Source: Leptodactylus fallax (taxonomy: Eukaryota > Chordata > Amphibia > Anura > Leptodactylidae). Taken from it: 64,000 bases of DNA. Below are positions 1-11,212 of this stretch, piece after piece. The notes beneath the pieces are model-generated. The model did not search any database and was not told the origin of the DNA. It worked only from the letters and a program-made list of their open reading frames with translations. Position numbers and translations under genes: made by a program. Within the stretch, counting starts at the first letter, position 1. Each line of letters starts with the position of its first letter. The stretch is from NCBI GenBank assembly GCA_947044405.1, contig CAMRHE010000134.1:1252001-1316000 (forward strand). Reading direction: 5' to 3'.

Positions 1-52
1 CTAGCTCTCCCTGGCTGGCAATGATGAACATCCAAGGCAAGGGAAGCAGGTT

Positions 53-95
53 GCTCCAGTGGTGCAATCGGTTAGCGCACGGTACTTAGATATCA
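53..95 (+). pseudogene. tRNA-Ile(UAU)-like 5' half
   Basis: About 39 bases starting GCTCCAGTGG look like the 5' half of a vertebrate tRNA-Ile(UAU) gene: acceptor strand, D-arm with an A-box-like stretch (TGGTGCAATCGGTTAGCG) and the beginning of the anticodon stem. The match stops just where the anticodon and intron would come. I find no T-arm or B box downstream, so this is a truncated tRNA or the head of a tRNA-derived repeat, not a working gene. The identification is from memory of the tRNA. Confidence 0.4.
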
Positions 96-1029
96 GTAAC
101 TAGTGAGCGCAAGCTGGCCTGTCTTGACATTTTGTCAGCGAGCCGCCCCATGTGTCGCTTCCTATCACTAAGAGCCTCCCACGGTGGATCCCATGATAGC
201 TAGGCTCTCCAAGGCTTCTAGTCTGCCTTCAGCAGATTTTGCCTACCTCAGTGATCCCTCGGAGTGAGATCGGATCGCATCTGTTGTATTGTTTGCAATG
301 CAGAACTGATACATTGCATTGCCCTAAATGCTGGCTATTGCATTGCTGCAAGAAGGTGGCTTCCCTCACCAGGGTGGCCTTCGTAGTGGCTGGTTTCTCC
401 CTGCGGCTCTCCTTCGCTGCCTCTTGGGTCATCAAGGCCTTCTTTTCCTGGGCCAAACAGCTTCAGTCAAACCTCCCTGATGCAGTTTCCCTCCAGCCGC
501 TCGTCTCTGAGATCCTGAACGCTTCCCAATAACTGGAGATGCCTCCCAAATCTGCTAAGGCGGCCGCCAATGCAGTGATTATCTGCCATACCGTTGGGAT
601 CCGTTGTGGAATACCGGGTCCGCCTCCAAGAAGGCGAACGCAGCCCTTCTCCCTTTCCAGGTCGTCCTGGGCCAAATTTTTTGTTAAGGGCGTCGAGAAG
701 CTTATCCCTGAGGCCACGGGGGAATAGATTCTTCCTCCCTCAGAGGCGTCCTATGTGTCAGCCGTTCTCCTGCTCCAGAAAGCTTCTTTCAAGTCCAGGC
801 CTCCCTGGCGGTTCTGCACTAGGTCGTCCAGGTCTTCCTCTTCCTAGCCTCCTCGGCATGAAGTTTTTTCCCCTCTCTGGGCATCTCAAATGGCGGGACG
901 TCTGGAGCCTGGGCCTGAGAGGCGGTGTCGTCCGGCTACTCCAGTTTTCGCTGGAGTCTCTTTGCCTTCGCTATGTCGGACAATCCAGGCTGTCTCCAAT
1001 CTCCAGCGGCAGGGAGTCAGCGTCCCTGT

Positions 1030-3530
1030 TCCCGTTGCAGAGTGTTTCTGGGGTTACTATTCCTACCTGTTCTCCATTCGCCTAGAAGGACGGCTTCCTC
1101 TGTCCCATCATGGACCTGAAAGGGCTCCACAGGTTCTTCCATGCCTGCAGGCTCCGTTGTAGTCTATGCAGTCTGTGGTGGCATCCCTGGAGATGGGCGA
1201 ATTCTTCGTCCATCTACATCATCTCGCTGTGCCGTCAGCGGTTTCTTCGTTTTTGCTGTGGATCCTTGACCTTTCCAGTTGTCTCTCTCCCCTTCAGGCT
1301 GGCCTCTGCCACCGGGGGTTTTTTCCCTCAGTGATGGCGTCTCTCATGGCCATCCTCTGCGCCAGAGGTTCTGCCGTGTTTTCAGACTTTGGCGACCTCC
1401 TGGTGAAGCCCCTCCAGGTCAGACAATCTGAGCAGCTTGTGGGTCACCTTGGATGTTCTTCGCCGGTTCTGCTGGCTCATCTATGAGGATGTCTCGTGTC
1501 CTCTAAGCACATGGAATCCGGGACATGATCCTCTGCTCGCTCCAGGGTGTGATTCTCCCTCCGGAGGCCAAGATCCTGAGTGTCCCACCTTTGGAGGTAC
1601 TCTCCTTGCTGTCTTTGAATCGGCATGTGGGTCCTGCGCACGATCGCCTCAACCATCTAGGCTGTACCTTTCATTCACTCTGTCGTTCTCTCCTCTTGAA
1701 GATTACGGCCTGCTGGGACAAATCTCCGGACAGCCTCATCTGCTTGGTTCTCTTTCCACCTTGGTTCACTGAGAGATTCTTTAGTGTATATTCCTCCCCA
1801 GGAATTTCTCAAGGGAAGTCCTTCTTCCCCTCTGTTGGTAAGTGATTCCCACTGCCGCCAATTTCCCCGGCTGGGGAGTGGTCCTCGATGCTTTGATTGT
1901 TCAGGGCCTGTGGTCCAGGGCCGATTCCTCCCTCTGGTTCAAGCTGCTGGATCCCAGGGCTATCTTATTTGCCCTTACTCCTTGGACCTCTCTTCTCCAA
2001 GGACATCTGTCACAGTCCAGACTGACCTCTCCTCCATGGTCGCCTACTTGAACCCTCAGCGTGGCACCAGGAGCCGTGCGGCCTTACTAGAAGCCTCACA
2101 ATTTCTTCCTTGGGTGGAGCGCCTTGTTCCAGCTCTTTCGGTGGTCAACCTTTTTCTGGGTGGCAGACTACTTGAGTCGAGAAAATATTGCTCCGGGCGA
2201 GGGTCGCTTTATCTGCAGATCTTCCATCCACTGTGCTCCCGCTGTGGTGTGACAAACGTCGACATTTTTAGCCTCCGCCGGAACCACAAGGTCCCCGGCT
2301 AAATTGCCAGGTCTCTGGATCCTCGAGCCATCACCGCTGGCGCTCTTGTAAGTTCGGTTTTTCACTTCCTCTTCTCCCTTGGGTCCTCCAGAATCTCAAG
2401 ACCAAGGGGGTTCAAGCTATCCTGGTGGCACCAGATTGGCCCTGCCGGGTCTGGTATGTGGATCTCATTTTCCTGTTGGCGGATGCTCCTGGCCTCTTCC
2501 TCTGCTGGTCAACCTTCTGTCTCAAGGACTGCTGTTCCTCCCCACCTTGACTCAGCTGCGTTCACGGCGTGGCTGTTCAATCCGAGGTTTGAGGCATTGT
2601 GGTTTTTTCGAAGTTTGTTATTCTAACATACTCAAGGCCCGGAAATTCCAGATAGCTTAGATCTGCCATCAAACGTGGAAGGCTTACGTCCACCGTTGGA
2701 AGAGTAACGATTCTCTTCGGATCTTCTCCAGTCTGGTCTGGATCAAGGTCTTAGTCTTCTTTCTTTTTAAAAGACTTTCCTACAGGAGTGCCACTCTGTG
2801 CTCCTTTGGAACCCTTGGATCCGTGGGATCTTAACCTCATCTTTAAGGTGCTTCAGGTTCTCCCCTTCGAGCCTATGATATCCCTTTTTTTTGCCTTCTG
2901 TCCTGGTAGAATGAGTTTCTGGTGGCCATTACCTCCATCCGCAGGGGTCCCTAATTGGCTGCCCCTTTTTTTCGGCAGCCTCCCTTTCTGGTCCTCCACA
3001 AGGATAAGGTTTTCCTCTGTCTGCCACAGTCTTTTTTTCTTAGGGTGTTTTTCCTGCTTCCACTTCGAGGACTTGGTCTTGCCCTCTTTCTGCTCGGTCC
3101 CCAGGCGTCCGTGTGAGTGCTTGCTCTTCCCTGCCCGGGCAATTTGCGTGTATACTGTTCCTCACGGATCCTTTCTCTTGTTCGGACGCTTTGCTCATTC
3201 TCCCTGAGTGCCCTTGCCAGGGCCTGCCTGCTTCCAGAGCTCTCATCTTCCGATGGCTTTGGTCTGAGATTAGGGAGACCTATCGATTTAAGAGTACGGC
3301 TCTGCCTCCCGTGTGACGGCTCTCTCCTCTAGAGCTGTTGGAGTTCCCGGGGCCTCCGGCATCAGGCTTATGCTTCCCAGGTCTGTAAGTATCCCACTGG
3401 GCCTCCATCCTTTTTCTCTAAGTTTCTCCAGATTCATTCTGTGGCCTCTGCTGATGCCAATTTGGGTTGTAAGTTTCTGGAAGCGGTTGAGTATTACAGG
3501 TTTGCATGGCCGTGTTATTCCCACCCTCTG
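1030..3530 (+). pseudogene. DIRS-like pol: RT, RNase H and tyrosine recombinase, broken
   Basis: Landmarks: an RT start resembling FRPIMDLKGL near 1100; MASLMAILCARG near 1335; the RT catalytic box near 1380, where the expected YLDD reads D-F-G-D; RNase H pieces such as TVQTDLSSMVAYLN near 2015 and the run GTRSRAALLEAS near 2065; recombinase pieces WDLNLIFKVLQVLPFEPM near 2820-2878 and REIRETYRFKSTALPP-like near 3270-3310. The recombinase H-x-x-R box reads L-S-S-R (codon 3322-3324), so the histidine is lost. Many frameshifts and stops separate the pieces. Family order and motifs are known for DIRS; loss of activity is inferred from the broken frames and missing residues. Confidence 0.75.
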
Positions 3531-3548
3531 GGACTGCTTTAGGACATC

Positions 3549-3646
3549 CCATGGTGCTGCGTCCCCCAGTGAAGTAGACGAGAAAGTGGGATTTTTGTGT
3601 ACTCACCGTAAAATCCTTTTCTCGTTGTATTCACTGGGGGACACAG
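3549..3646 (+). repeat. Internal complementary region of the first DIRS-like element
   Basis: Bases 3588-3646 are an exact reverse complement of 3883-3941 (59 bp). The segment just before, 3549-3585, is a near-direct copy of 3873-3911. This is the layout of a DIRS internal complementary region, which carries sequence complementary to the joined outer ends of the element and is thought to template circular cDNA. The two 59-base arms would form a stem with a 236-base loop. Confidence 0.75.
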
Positions 3647-3872
3647 ATCCCTCCCTTGTTTTTTTCAGTGTTCCTGCCCGAACTGTGTTGGTTCCTTTTT
3701 GGGTTCAGGCATTGTTGGTGGTTGTTGGTTCCATGTTCCTTTGTGTCTCTCTCTCCTACTGCTACGGTACAAACTGATTCATGCACAGTGGCTGTGGCAG
3801 GGTATAGCCTGGAGGCGGAGCCAACAGCTTTTGCTTTTTCCTAGTGTCTTGTCTCCTAGTGACCAGGTCTAT

Positions 3873-3941
3873 ACCCATGGTGCTGTGTCCCCCAGTGAAT
3901 ACAACGAGAAAAGGATTTTACGGTGAGTACACAAAAATCCC
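3873..3941 (+). repeat. Right terminal repeat of the first DIRS-like element
   Basis: This segment is the partner of the internal complementary region at 3549-3646: 59 of its bases pair perfectly with 3588-3646. It ends at CAAAAATCCC, immediately before Tc1-like terminal sequence, and so marks the right boundary. Confidence 0.75.
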
Positions 3942-3943
3942 AC

Positions 3944-4129
3944 TATTTCTCTCTGCAAAATGCAAATACATTTATAAAATTTATACAATGTGATTTTCTG
4001 GATTTTATTTTTGATATTCTGTCTCTCACTTAAAATTAACCTACCCTTAAAATTATAGACTGTTCATGTCTTTGTCAGTGGGCAAACTTACAAAATCAGT
4101 AAGGGATCAAATACTTATTTCCTTCACTG
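3944..4129. mobile_element. Tc1-like transposon end remnant (inverted repeat only)
   Basis: Nearly the same sequence as the right inverted repeat of the Tc1 element at 36440-36631, including TTGATATTCT, TTATAGACTGTTCATG, GGGATCAAATACTTATTTCC and the terminal CACTG followed by TA. Only the terminal repeat is present. The rest was displaced by the DIRS-like insertion, or lies beyond it to the left of the window. Confidence 0.8.
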
Positions 4130-4133
4130 TATG

Positions 4134-4876
4134 TGTAGAGAGATTTATTTTAAGGATAAAGTAAATGGGATTCTACATAGACCTCACTTGATTCTAGTGA
4201 CCCAAATTTAACATGCCACTGAACTATGGCAGTATTGCTGGAGGTCATGGTAGTAATGATCAGAAAATGAAAGTTGTCTAAAAAAAAAAAATTGCCTTTC
4301 ATTTTTCTAGTGCAGTACTAGAAAGTAATAGAATCAGTCTTGTATGGTGTCATGGGCAATTATTTTCTGCTTTTTATATAAAATGCTGAAGGGATATTGC
4401 TATTTTAAAGGAACATAGCCCTAAATACTGATCTAGAGTACTGTATACTTCTCTTCCCACAAATTTCCATTGCCATGACGGCCATAGTCCTATTGCAAGA
4501 ATCAGCAACCTTTGGCACTCCGTGTGTTGTTAACGGGGTTATCCTATTAAAGACAATATCCCCTATCCACAGGATTGCGGAAAAGCTCTTTTTGTTTGGT
4601 GCAGATTTTGCTGCGTTTAATTGATCCAAAATCAATAGTCACTTGAAAAAGAATGGAAAATATAAAGGAAACACTAATGCTTTTCTCTTCTGCTAAATCC
4701 AAACCTGGCTTTGGCTCAAAAAAAAAAAAAAAAACACAGCAAATTCTGCAACAAAAAAAGTCAGTGTTTCTGCAGCATGGAGCCTTAGCCTTAAAGAGAT
4801 TTCCACACATATAGATACCTACCACAAGGACTGATTAGCCATCAGGAGATCATTGGAGACTTTTGTGAGGGCTGTT
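4134..4876. other. Intergenic, MITE fragments only
   Basis: No coding signal. 4495-4530 resembles one arm of the hairpin repeat at 32342-32503 (ATCAGCAACCTTTGGCACTC). 4535-4575 resembles the CCCCTATCCA frog repeat seen again at 30818-31124. 4575-4800 is a decayed copy of the palindromic repeat found at 45553-45975 (TTTGGCTCAA, GCAGCAAATTCTGCAAC, ending GAGCCTTAGCC). Confidence 0.5.
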
Positions 4877-5602
4877 TCAGTAGAGTGCAGAAGCCAGATT
4901 GTAAGGGGTCAAGAAGAGAGCAGAAAGATAGCGGATTAAATGAGAATAGACTAAGTGTTCCAAGATTTTGGAAATGAAGGGGAGGTTAGAGACAGGTCGA
5001 TAGTTAGCAGCACAGGACGGGTCAAGGGAGGATTTCTTCAATAGCGGGGTTATGACAGCATGGTTGAAAGAGAATGGGAAAATTCCAGAAGAGGGAGAGG
5101 TTAAATATTTTAGTAAGGTAAGTCGTGACAGCAGGAGACAGAGACTGGAGAAGGTGTGAGGGGAAAGGGTCACTACTGCAGGTCATAGGGCAAGAAGAAG
5201 AAATAAGCTGAGATACTTCCTCTTCTGTAACAGGTTCAAAAGATGAGAATGAACAGTCTGAAGTGCGGTTGGTGAGGGGATCAGTGCCACCTGGGGATTG
5301 GGCATTTATTTCCTGATGGATCTTATCAATTTTGTCATGGAAATAAGTGGCCAGGTCATCTGCGCTAAGGTCTGTGAATGGCACCTGCACCTTGGGAGTG
5401 AGTAAGGAGTGAAAAGTTTCAACGAGCTTTTAGGGTTACAGGAGAGAGAAGAGGTGAGAGCTGTGAAATAGACTTGTTTGGCAAGGTGAAGGGCAGAACT
5501 ATAGGTTTTAAGCATAAATTTGACGTGGAGAAAGTCTGCAGGTGTACGTGATTTTCTCCGCAGACATTCAGCACACCTAGAGCACCGCTGAAGAAAACGC
5601 AT
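4877..5602 (-). pseudogene. L2/CR1-like non-LTR retrotransposon fragment (RT region)
   Basis: Three overlapping minus-strand frames read as consecutive pieces of an L2-type ORF2: KSRTPADFLHVKFMLKTYSS and HLAKQVYFTAL (5600-5400), then TDLSADDLATYFHDKIDKI (5390-5310), then the start of the RT domain, ITPLLKKSSLDPSC followed by NYRPVSNLPFISKILE (5060-4960). The frame changes at least twice and the piece stops before the catalytic YADD-type box, so it is a truncated, decayed copy with no intact gene. Confidence 0.75.
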
Positions 5603-5640
5603 CTGTGGCGTGTGCCAGGGTTGCTGCCTCCTGTGTCTAA

Positions 5641-6511
5641 CTACAACAGTTCTTTCTAAATTTTACGACTCAAAGCGTACTTTTCTGATGTCTCAAACCA
5701 ACTCAAACCTAGACAGCATTCAGATAAGGTGCGGGTGTCTTTAATGGGACAGGCCCTTTAAACTCCAGCTCCCTGCATACACATTTTGTACGGATGTTCT
5801 CAGAACTCTCGTAGAAGTGAATGGAGCATGATGTGCAGGTGAATTCCCCAGTGGGCCCCCAGCTGACTTTGGCATGACATAGTGCATTCATTATACTTCA
5901 AATAGCCATCGTACAGCATCTCAACCAGGCTATGTGTCAGTATAATATACTGGGTAGATTTAAGAAACTATCCAATTTATTTCATATACTGTAGACCCAC
6001 TGGGTGACTGAGATGACATATAGATGTAGAGCAAGGTCAACCAGCATCCTTGGGTCCCACCTTCTTAATCACACTACGGGGCCTCAGTAACTAATTGTCT
6101 TTCAGAGTTTTGCTGCTGCATGACATCTGATGTGAGTGGGCACACATCCCCAAATCACAGAGCTAAGAGGGCCTTAATTCAAGCCAAGAGCCAGGCAGTA
6201 GGCTTTTGACAGGGCCCCAGGAATGGAGCAGTCAGTGGCAAGGGCTAGACAGCAAGCTGCTACTGAAAAATAAATTTATGTTGGCAACATTTTAGAAATT
6301 TGTGAAAGAGTGTCAGGTGATATTTGCATGTAGCTTCATAGTGGATTCTCAGTGAATTTTACTGGTGGTCCGTGGGTACCCCAGTCCACCACTGAAGCTG
6401 GGAGTTGTAGTTTTACAACAGATGTAGTGCTGAAGGTTGCTGACCCCTGAAAGATATGGAAATGTTAACTAGGAGAAAACAATGGAGCAGAGAATTGCAA
6501 AGCTGAGTATA
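5641..6511. other. Intergenic, one hairpin-repeat fragment
   Basis: No coding signal recognised. 6392-6450 contains GGGAGTTGTAGTTTTACAAC and a GCTGAAGGTTGCTGACCCC-like run, a single arm of the hairpin repeat seen complete at 32342-32503. Nothing else stands out. Confidence 0.5.
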
Positions 6512-9330
6512 TTTACATTTTTAATTTCAATGTTTTTTATTAAGTTGGAAAAATAAAGTTTATTATTTTGAGATATTTCCAATGAGCATTTGCACCAGAT
6601 GATCACATAACAGATCAATATATATATATACACACTTAATAGGCTCAAGAGTACAGCTCTCACTGTGACACAAGTATAAACAAAACAATAGAAGGACAAT
6701 AAGCATATTGTTATAAACAATATAAAGGAGTAAACTACACCTGAAGTAATATTTCCAAATTTGACCGAGAACGAATGAAGACAAACAGGACCAGCATATA
6801 ATCTAACCTGAGGGAGGGGAGGAAGAATCAGAAGGATGGGGAAGATCTTATAAGGGTGAAGGGGTAAAGGAAGTCTTGAGCGATACCTCCACAGAGCTGT
6901 AACCATGAGATGGACCATAACATGCAGAGCTTTCTAAATAGGAGATCCAAGGGGATCACATCACATCAAAATCTTTTCCGAAAGTCTGTTACCAGACTAG
7001 TTAACCTAACACTGACCATAATCCACTTTAATTTTTGCTTAACTAAATCTAAAGGTATTGATGTCTTTTCCCAACTTCTTACAGTTTGGCTGTCAAGATG
7101 ATAAACCAAATTAATTTCCTTGTGCTCTTTGCAATATCTGGGATCAGAATGTTAAACATAGCTTGCTCAGGTTTTTTTAATGAGGTTTACCCCTGTGACT
7201 GACAGTATCAGGTGGTAAACCCGTATTCAAAAGCGCCTCACCAGTGGACATTCCCACTAAGCATGATACATGGTCCCTCTACCCCTGCATCTCCTGAAGC
7301 ACAATGGTGAGACCCCTGGATACATCAAGGCCAGTCAGGAAGAAACCAAATACCATCGTAAAAGGACCTTCCAACCCGCCTCGACAAAACTCATATTGAT
7401 TGAGATTTTTGAAGCTGCTTCTACCATTTTGACCAATTATAGTGCTCAAATGCCATGCCCACATCCTCTTCTCCCCCTCAACATATACAATAGTTTCCCA
7501 GCAGGGGCAGACAACTCATATTCCCGGAAATCGGGAATAGAGTGCCCAAGACATAGGGATTCAAATGTCGTGGATGCAGTGAGGTCACCTCTCTCTGTCT
7601 TGAGACTGCTAATAAAATGAGTAATTTGCTAATGGTGGAATGCTCTACCACAGGGAGCACATACATCATTCAGAAGTAATCTGCGGATCAAATCACATTC
7701 CCATCTATACAGTTACCTATGTGGAGTAAACCCTTGTTCATCCACCAATCAAATACTGAAGTGCTCAGCCCCAGAAGGAAGCTCGAGTTTCTCAGAATCA
7801 GAGCAGCCGGTGTGTGAGGCGATTGCAAAAAATTACATGCCTTCAGCCTATCCCAGAGATCCAGGATGTGGGATAACGTTGGACATATGATAAGTGGCCA
7901 TCAAGAGGGAAGCCAGGGGAGCAGATCAACAGGTACAGAGCTGACCACTGAGGCTTAGACGGCCACCCACAGTGGAGCATCACATTTCATATAAACCTGC
8001 ATTAGCTGTGCCAATCTAGCTGTTGGTAATATCTAGCCACATAAAATACACCCAATTCACCTCTGTGAAGTGGCACATACAACATCCCTGATCCCATCCA
8101 TCTTCCATTTGTCCCCCATATCAATTTTAGCAGTTCTCTTTGGACACGTTTCAGCATTGACAGGGATATGAATAGAGAACGTACAAAAAGCATAAAGTAG
8201 ACGCGGCAATATGTTCTTTTTGACCAATCCAATCCTACCTAACCAAGACACCATCAAGGTATCCCAACGGCTTAGATCATCATAAATTAAATGAAGCAAC
8301 TACAGAAAATTAGCCTCATAAAGGGAGTTCACCGAAGGGATTAGATATATGCCCAAACAGGGCAGTTTCGATTGATTCTAGCCAAAGTCAAAGTTCAATT
8401 TTAAGAGCTTTACTACCTCCATAGGCAGGTTAAGATTGAGCATTGAGTTCCAAGCCAGATATATTGGAGAACTTTGACATCAGAAGGAACAATTTGGGAA
8501 GGGAAGTTAAAGGGGATGTCAACAGTAACCGTAAATTGACAGCAAACAGAGTGCATTTATGTTCCTTCCCACCCACTATAAAACCTTTCACATTAACTGA
8601 ACAGCGTATTGCTACCGCTAGTAGCTCCATTGCTAACACAAATTAAGCTGGGAACAGGAGACATCTCTGCCTAGTGCCTCTAGCTATGGGAATAGTGTTT
8701 GACTCATACCCTCTAATGTTGACCGTGGGCATCATATTCCTATATAAGGAGAGGAAAAAATTGCGGTCCAAAGCCCCATGTACGTAAAATAGATTTTACC
8801 AGCTGAGAGAATCAAAGGCCTATTTCACTTCTAACAATAGCAGCATGCCCCTAGCCTTTGAGGAAGTCCCATTCCATCCTGACTGAGCCATGGAGATGAT
8901 ATCAATAACCCTACGGATCTGATTACAGGCCTGTCTTCCAAGGACAGGTGGATATTTAGGGACAAAACGAGTTAAGTCTAGCAGCCAAAATTTGGGTTAA
9001 AAGTTTCATGTCATTATTTATTAGCAATATCGGTCTATAATTATCCGTGAAGGTTAATTCCTTATTAGGCTTTGACTTTAATAGTCATCATATAGTACTC
9101 TGACCCCAAAGGATCACCCAATACAATCTTGGTCTGGTGTGCTGTGATCAACAGAGCCAATATTTTACAGTCACGCTGAACCCATCCAGGCCCATGCAGT
9201 TAAGAACTTTGCACAAGAAAGAGAAAACCCGGAGCGGCACTCTTCTCCAAACATAAGACTTCATTGTGAGTGAGTAAAAGCAGGATTAGCTGGTACCAGA
9301 GCAAACAGTGACGGGCCATTTTGCGCACAC
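6512..9330 (-). mobile_element. 5'-truncated L1-like non-LTR retrotransposon
   Basis: Minus-strand translation contains decayed L1-type RT pieces: a GPDGF-like start near 9190, IVGGKEHKCTLFA near 8575, TSLPKLFLLMSKFSNISGLE near 8500-8450, and DLSRWDTLMVSWLGRIGL followed by PRLLYAF near 8270-8190. The last pair is clearly related to the same place in the L1-like element at 17332-23918. The 3' end has an AT-rich tail equivalent to CTTAATAAAAAACATTGAAA near 6520-6540. The 5' boundary is approximate; I found no convincing target duplication. Confidence 0.65.
7990..9230 (-). pseudogene. L1-like ORF2 reverse transcriptase remnant
   Basis: The part of the minus-strand L1 fragment with recognisable RT sequence. 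Pieces lie in several frames separated by stops, and the YADD box is degraded to something like FAVNL at about 8555. The order along the minus strand (GPDGF region, palm, then the MVSWLGRIG region) matches L1 ORF2. It cannot encode a working enzyme. Confidence 0.6.
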
Positions 9331-10226
9331 CACAATTCCACAGGCTGAACCTTGAGGACTTTACAACCTTGATTGCTGCAGTAACCTTGTTTTATTTATT
9401 TATTTAGCTTACTTGTATATTCCGCAGCGCTTTCTCCAGGAGGTCCTTGTGAGCTGGTTCCAGGGTTGGCAAAGCTCTCCACTGCCAAAAATTTTAATTT
9501 TTTATTGTTCATATTATAGGGCCATTTTGTTTTTATATTTTCCCAGAAGTCCTACTATTCACTTGCCATCAGTCCATTTAGTTCAGCAGTGGTGCTGTTC
9601 AACCTCTAGAGGGCATTAGAACCTCAAAGAGAGACAAAATGCAAATTTTCTCTTTGAATGATGCCAGCTCTTCCTCCCTTTCCTGTAGCCTGATACTGCA
9701 GGCTTTAAGAACTGTGTTTACATGTGAGTCACACAAGATGAGACCGAGAGAAAGCAGGTAGCTGGCAGCAAAAACTAAGGGCAAGGCAGGACAGGTTTAA
9801 GTCACTCTATGCACTATACCTTTTTCTGATGTCTTCTGAGTTTTTAGTGGCTTCTCACACTCTCACTTTCTTGTATGGTTATTGGAAGAGTGAAGAAATC
9901 AGGCGATACCTTTTAGAGGCTGAGTATATTTGATAAGTAAGCTTTCGGGAGTACTAGCTCCCTTCATCAGACATGGTGTTATACAAGGAACTGAAAATTC
10001 ACAGATTTTTTATACCCTAAAGACATGGACCTTCAAAGAATCTTAGAATCCTTAAAAAAACAAGTAAGGAAGCTATTTACAACAGGTCAAAAAATAAACA
10101 ATCTGGAAACTTGTGGGGCATGACGGAGGGATCAGTAATTCTTTCTATCTGTTTGCTGTCACGTGGTGATTTGTGACCCTCACAGTTCATACATAGTGTA
10201 TGAACTACAGCCACTTTGTGCTGCTT
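9331..10226. other. Intergenic, minor repeats
   Basis: 9389-9408 is a (TTTA)n run followed by TTCCGCAGCGCTTTCTCC, which resembles the tail seen in frog SINE-like repeats (compare 32244-32341). 9935-9990 (AAGCTTTCGGGAGTACTAGC and CTTCATCAGACATG) looks like a known type of interspersed repeat, but I cannot name it. No gene seen. Confidence 0.4.
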
Positions 10227-10500
10227 AGGCTTCGTTCATATCTGCGTCAGAGTCTTCGTAAGAGACTTCATCACAGATTCTGCCAAAAATCGGCAGAAAG
10301 AAAAGTCCTGCACAGAGGACTTTTCTCTCCGCGTATCTCAGTATAAAATTTGCAAAAACCTGACGGACACCTGGCAGACCCCATTATAGTCTATGGTGTC
10401 TGCGGGTCACCGCTGTTTTGACGGACAGGCTCTCCGTTGTTCGAGTCCCACAGAGGATACGGACGATAGAGAGCACAGCACAAGTGTGAACCTAGCCTTA
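10227..10500. repeat. Fold-back MITE-like repeat (TTCACAC type)
   Basis: Starts GGCTTCGTTCATATCTGCG and ends CACAAGTGTGAACCTAGCC, so the ends are inverted. Inside are AAAAGTCCTG with an inverted partner and ACCCCATTATAGTCTATGG. The same plan recurs at 53154-53316 and, cut by the right edge, from 63868. Non-autonomous; no ORF. Confidence 0.6.
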
Positions 10501-10849
10501 CTGATGCTTTTTAGAAAACCAGAGTCATACAGAGTTACAGTGTGGGCATAAGGCATAGTCATACAGACAGGGCCGGTGTTGGGTGGAGCAAATTGGATAA
10601 TTGCCCAGGGCTCCCACTCCCACATGGTGACTCGCATCTGGGGAGTCCCACAGTAAATTCCCTGCTCTGACATAGAAGACTGAGAGTGACGCACAGGCGT
10701 CCTTGGCACAGGTGCACTGCACATCAGTGTGTCACACCACCTGTGCCAGACCTGCAGGGAGAAGCTTCTGCTGCTCCACTCAGCAGGGAAATCGCAGCAG
10801 AGTGAGCAAAAGATTTATTGTTTTCTGAAAAGCAAAAGGAGGGCTATAA

Positions 10850-11040
10850 CTGATAAGGGGATTATTATAGGTAGGGAACTATTATAAATAAGAGTGGCTA
10901 TTATAAAAAGGGAGGATTATTATATATAAGGGGACAATTATATATATGAGGGGCTATTATTTATAAGAGAAGAACTGTTATATATAAGGGGACTATTATT
11001 TATAAAGGAGGAACTAATGTATAAGGGGAGGACTATTATA
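10850..11040. repeat. TTATATATAAGGGG-type satellite tract
   Basis: Irregular tandem units of about 15-25 bases built on TATTATATATAAGGGGA. It is the reverse complement of the tract at 33900-34990 and 36640-36715 and belongs to the same family. No coding potential beyond low-complexity frames. Confidence 0.7.
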
Positions 11041-11212
11041 CACTGATGAGCAAAAGGGTAACAACATTTTGAACTTTTTACTTTCAGGCTCCATATCTCA
11101 CCATCCACTACAGCTTCTAACGTGAGACTACCATAATTTTTATAGACAATCACCTTGGCTAGCTCATACATCAATGTGACTATATAATAAATGTGTCATA
11201 TATTAGAAACAT

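Larger units (their letters stand above)
240..3941 (+). mobile_element. Decayed DIRS-like (tyrosine recombinase) retrotransposon, right part
   Basis: Translated pieces in all three + frames follow the order of a DIRS element: gag-like region (about 300-900), reverse transcriptase (about 1030-1480), RNase H (about 1840-2240), tyrosine recombinase (about 2400-3530), then an internal complementary region and right terminal repeat (3549-3941). No frame stays open for more than about 170 codons, so the copy is long dead. The left terminal repeat is not seen, so the element probably starts left of the window; the 240 boundary is only where gag-like coding character begins. The right end abuts a Tc1 3' end at 3944, which suggests insertion into an older Tc1. 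Confidence 0.75.
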
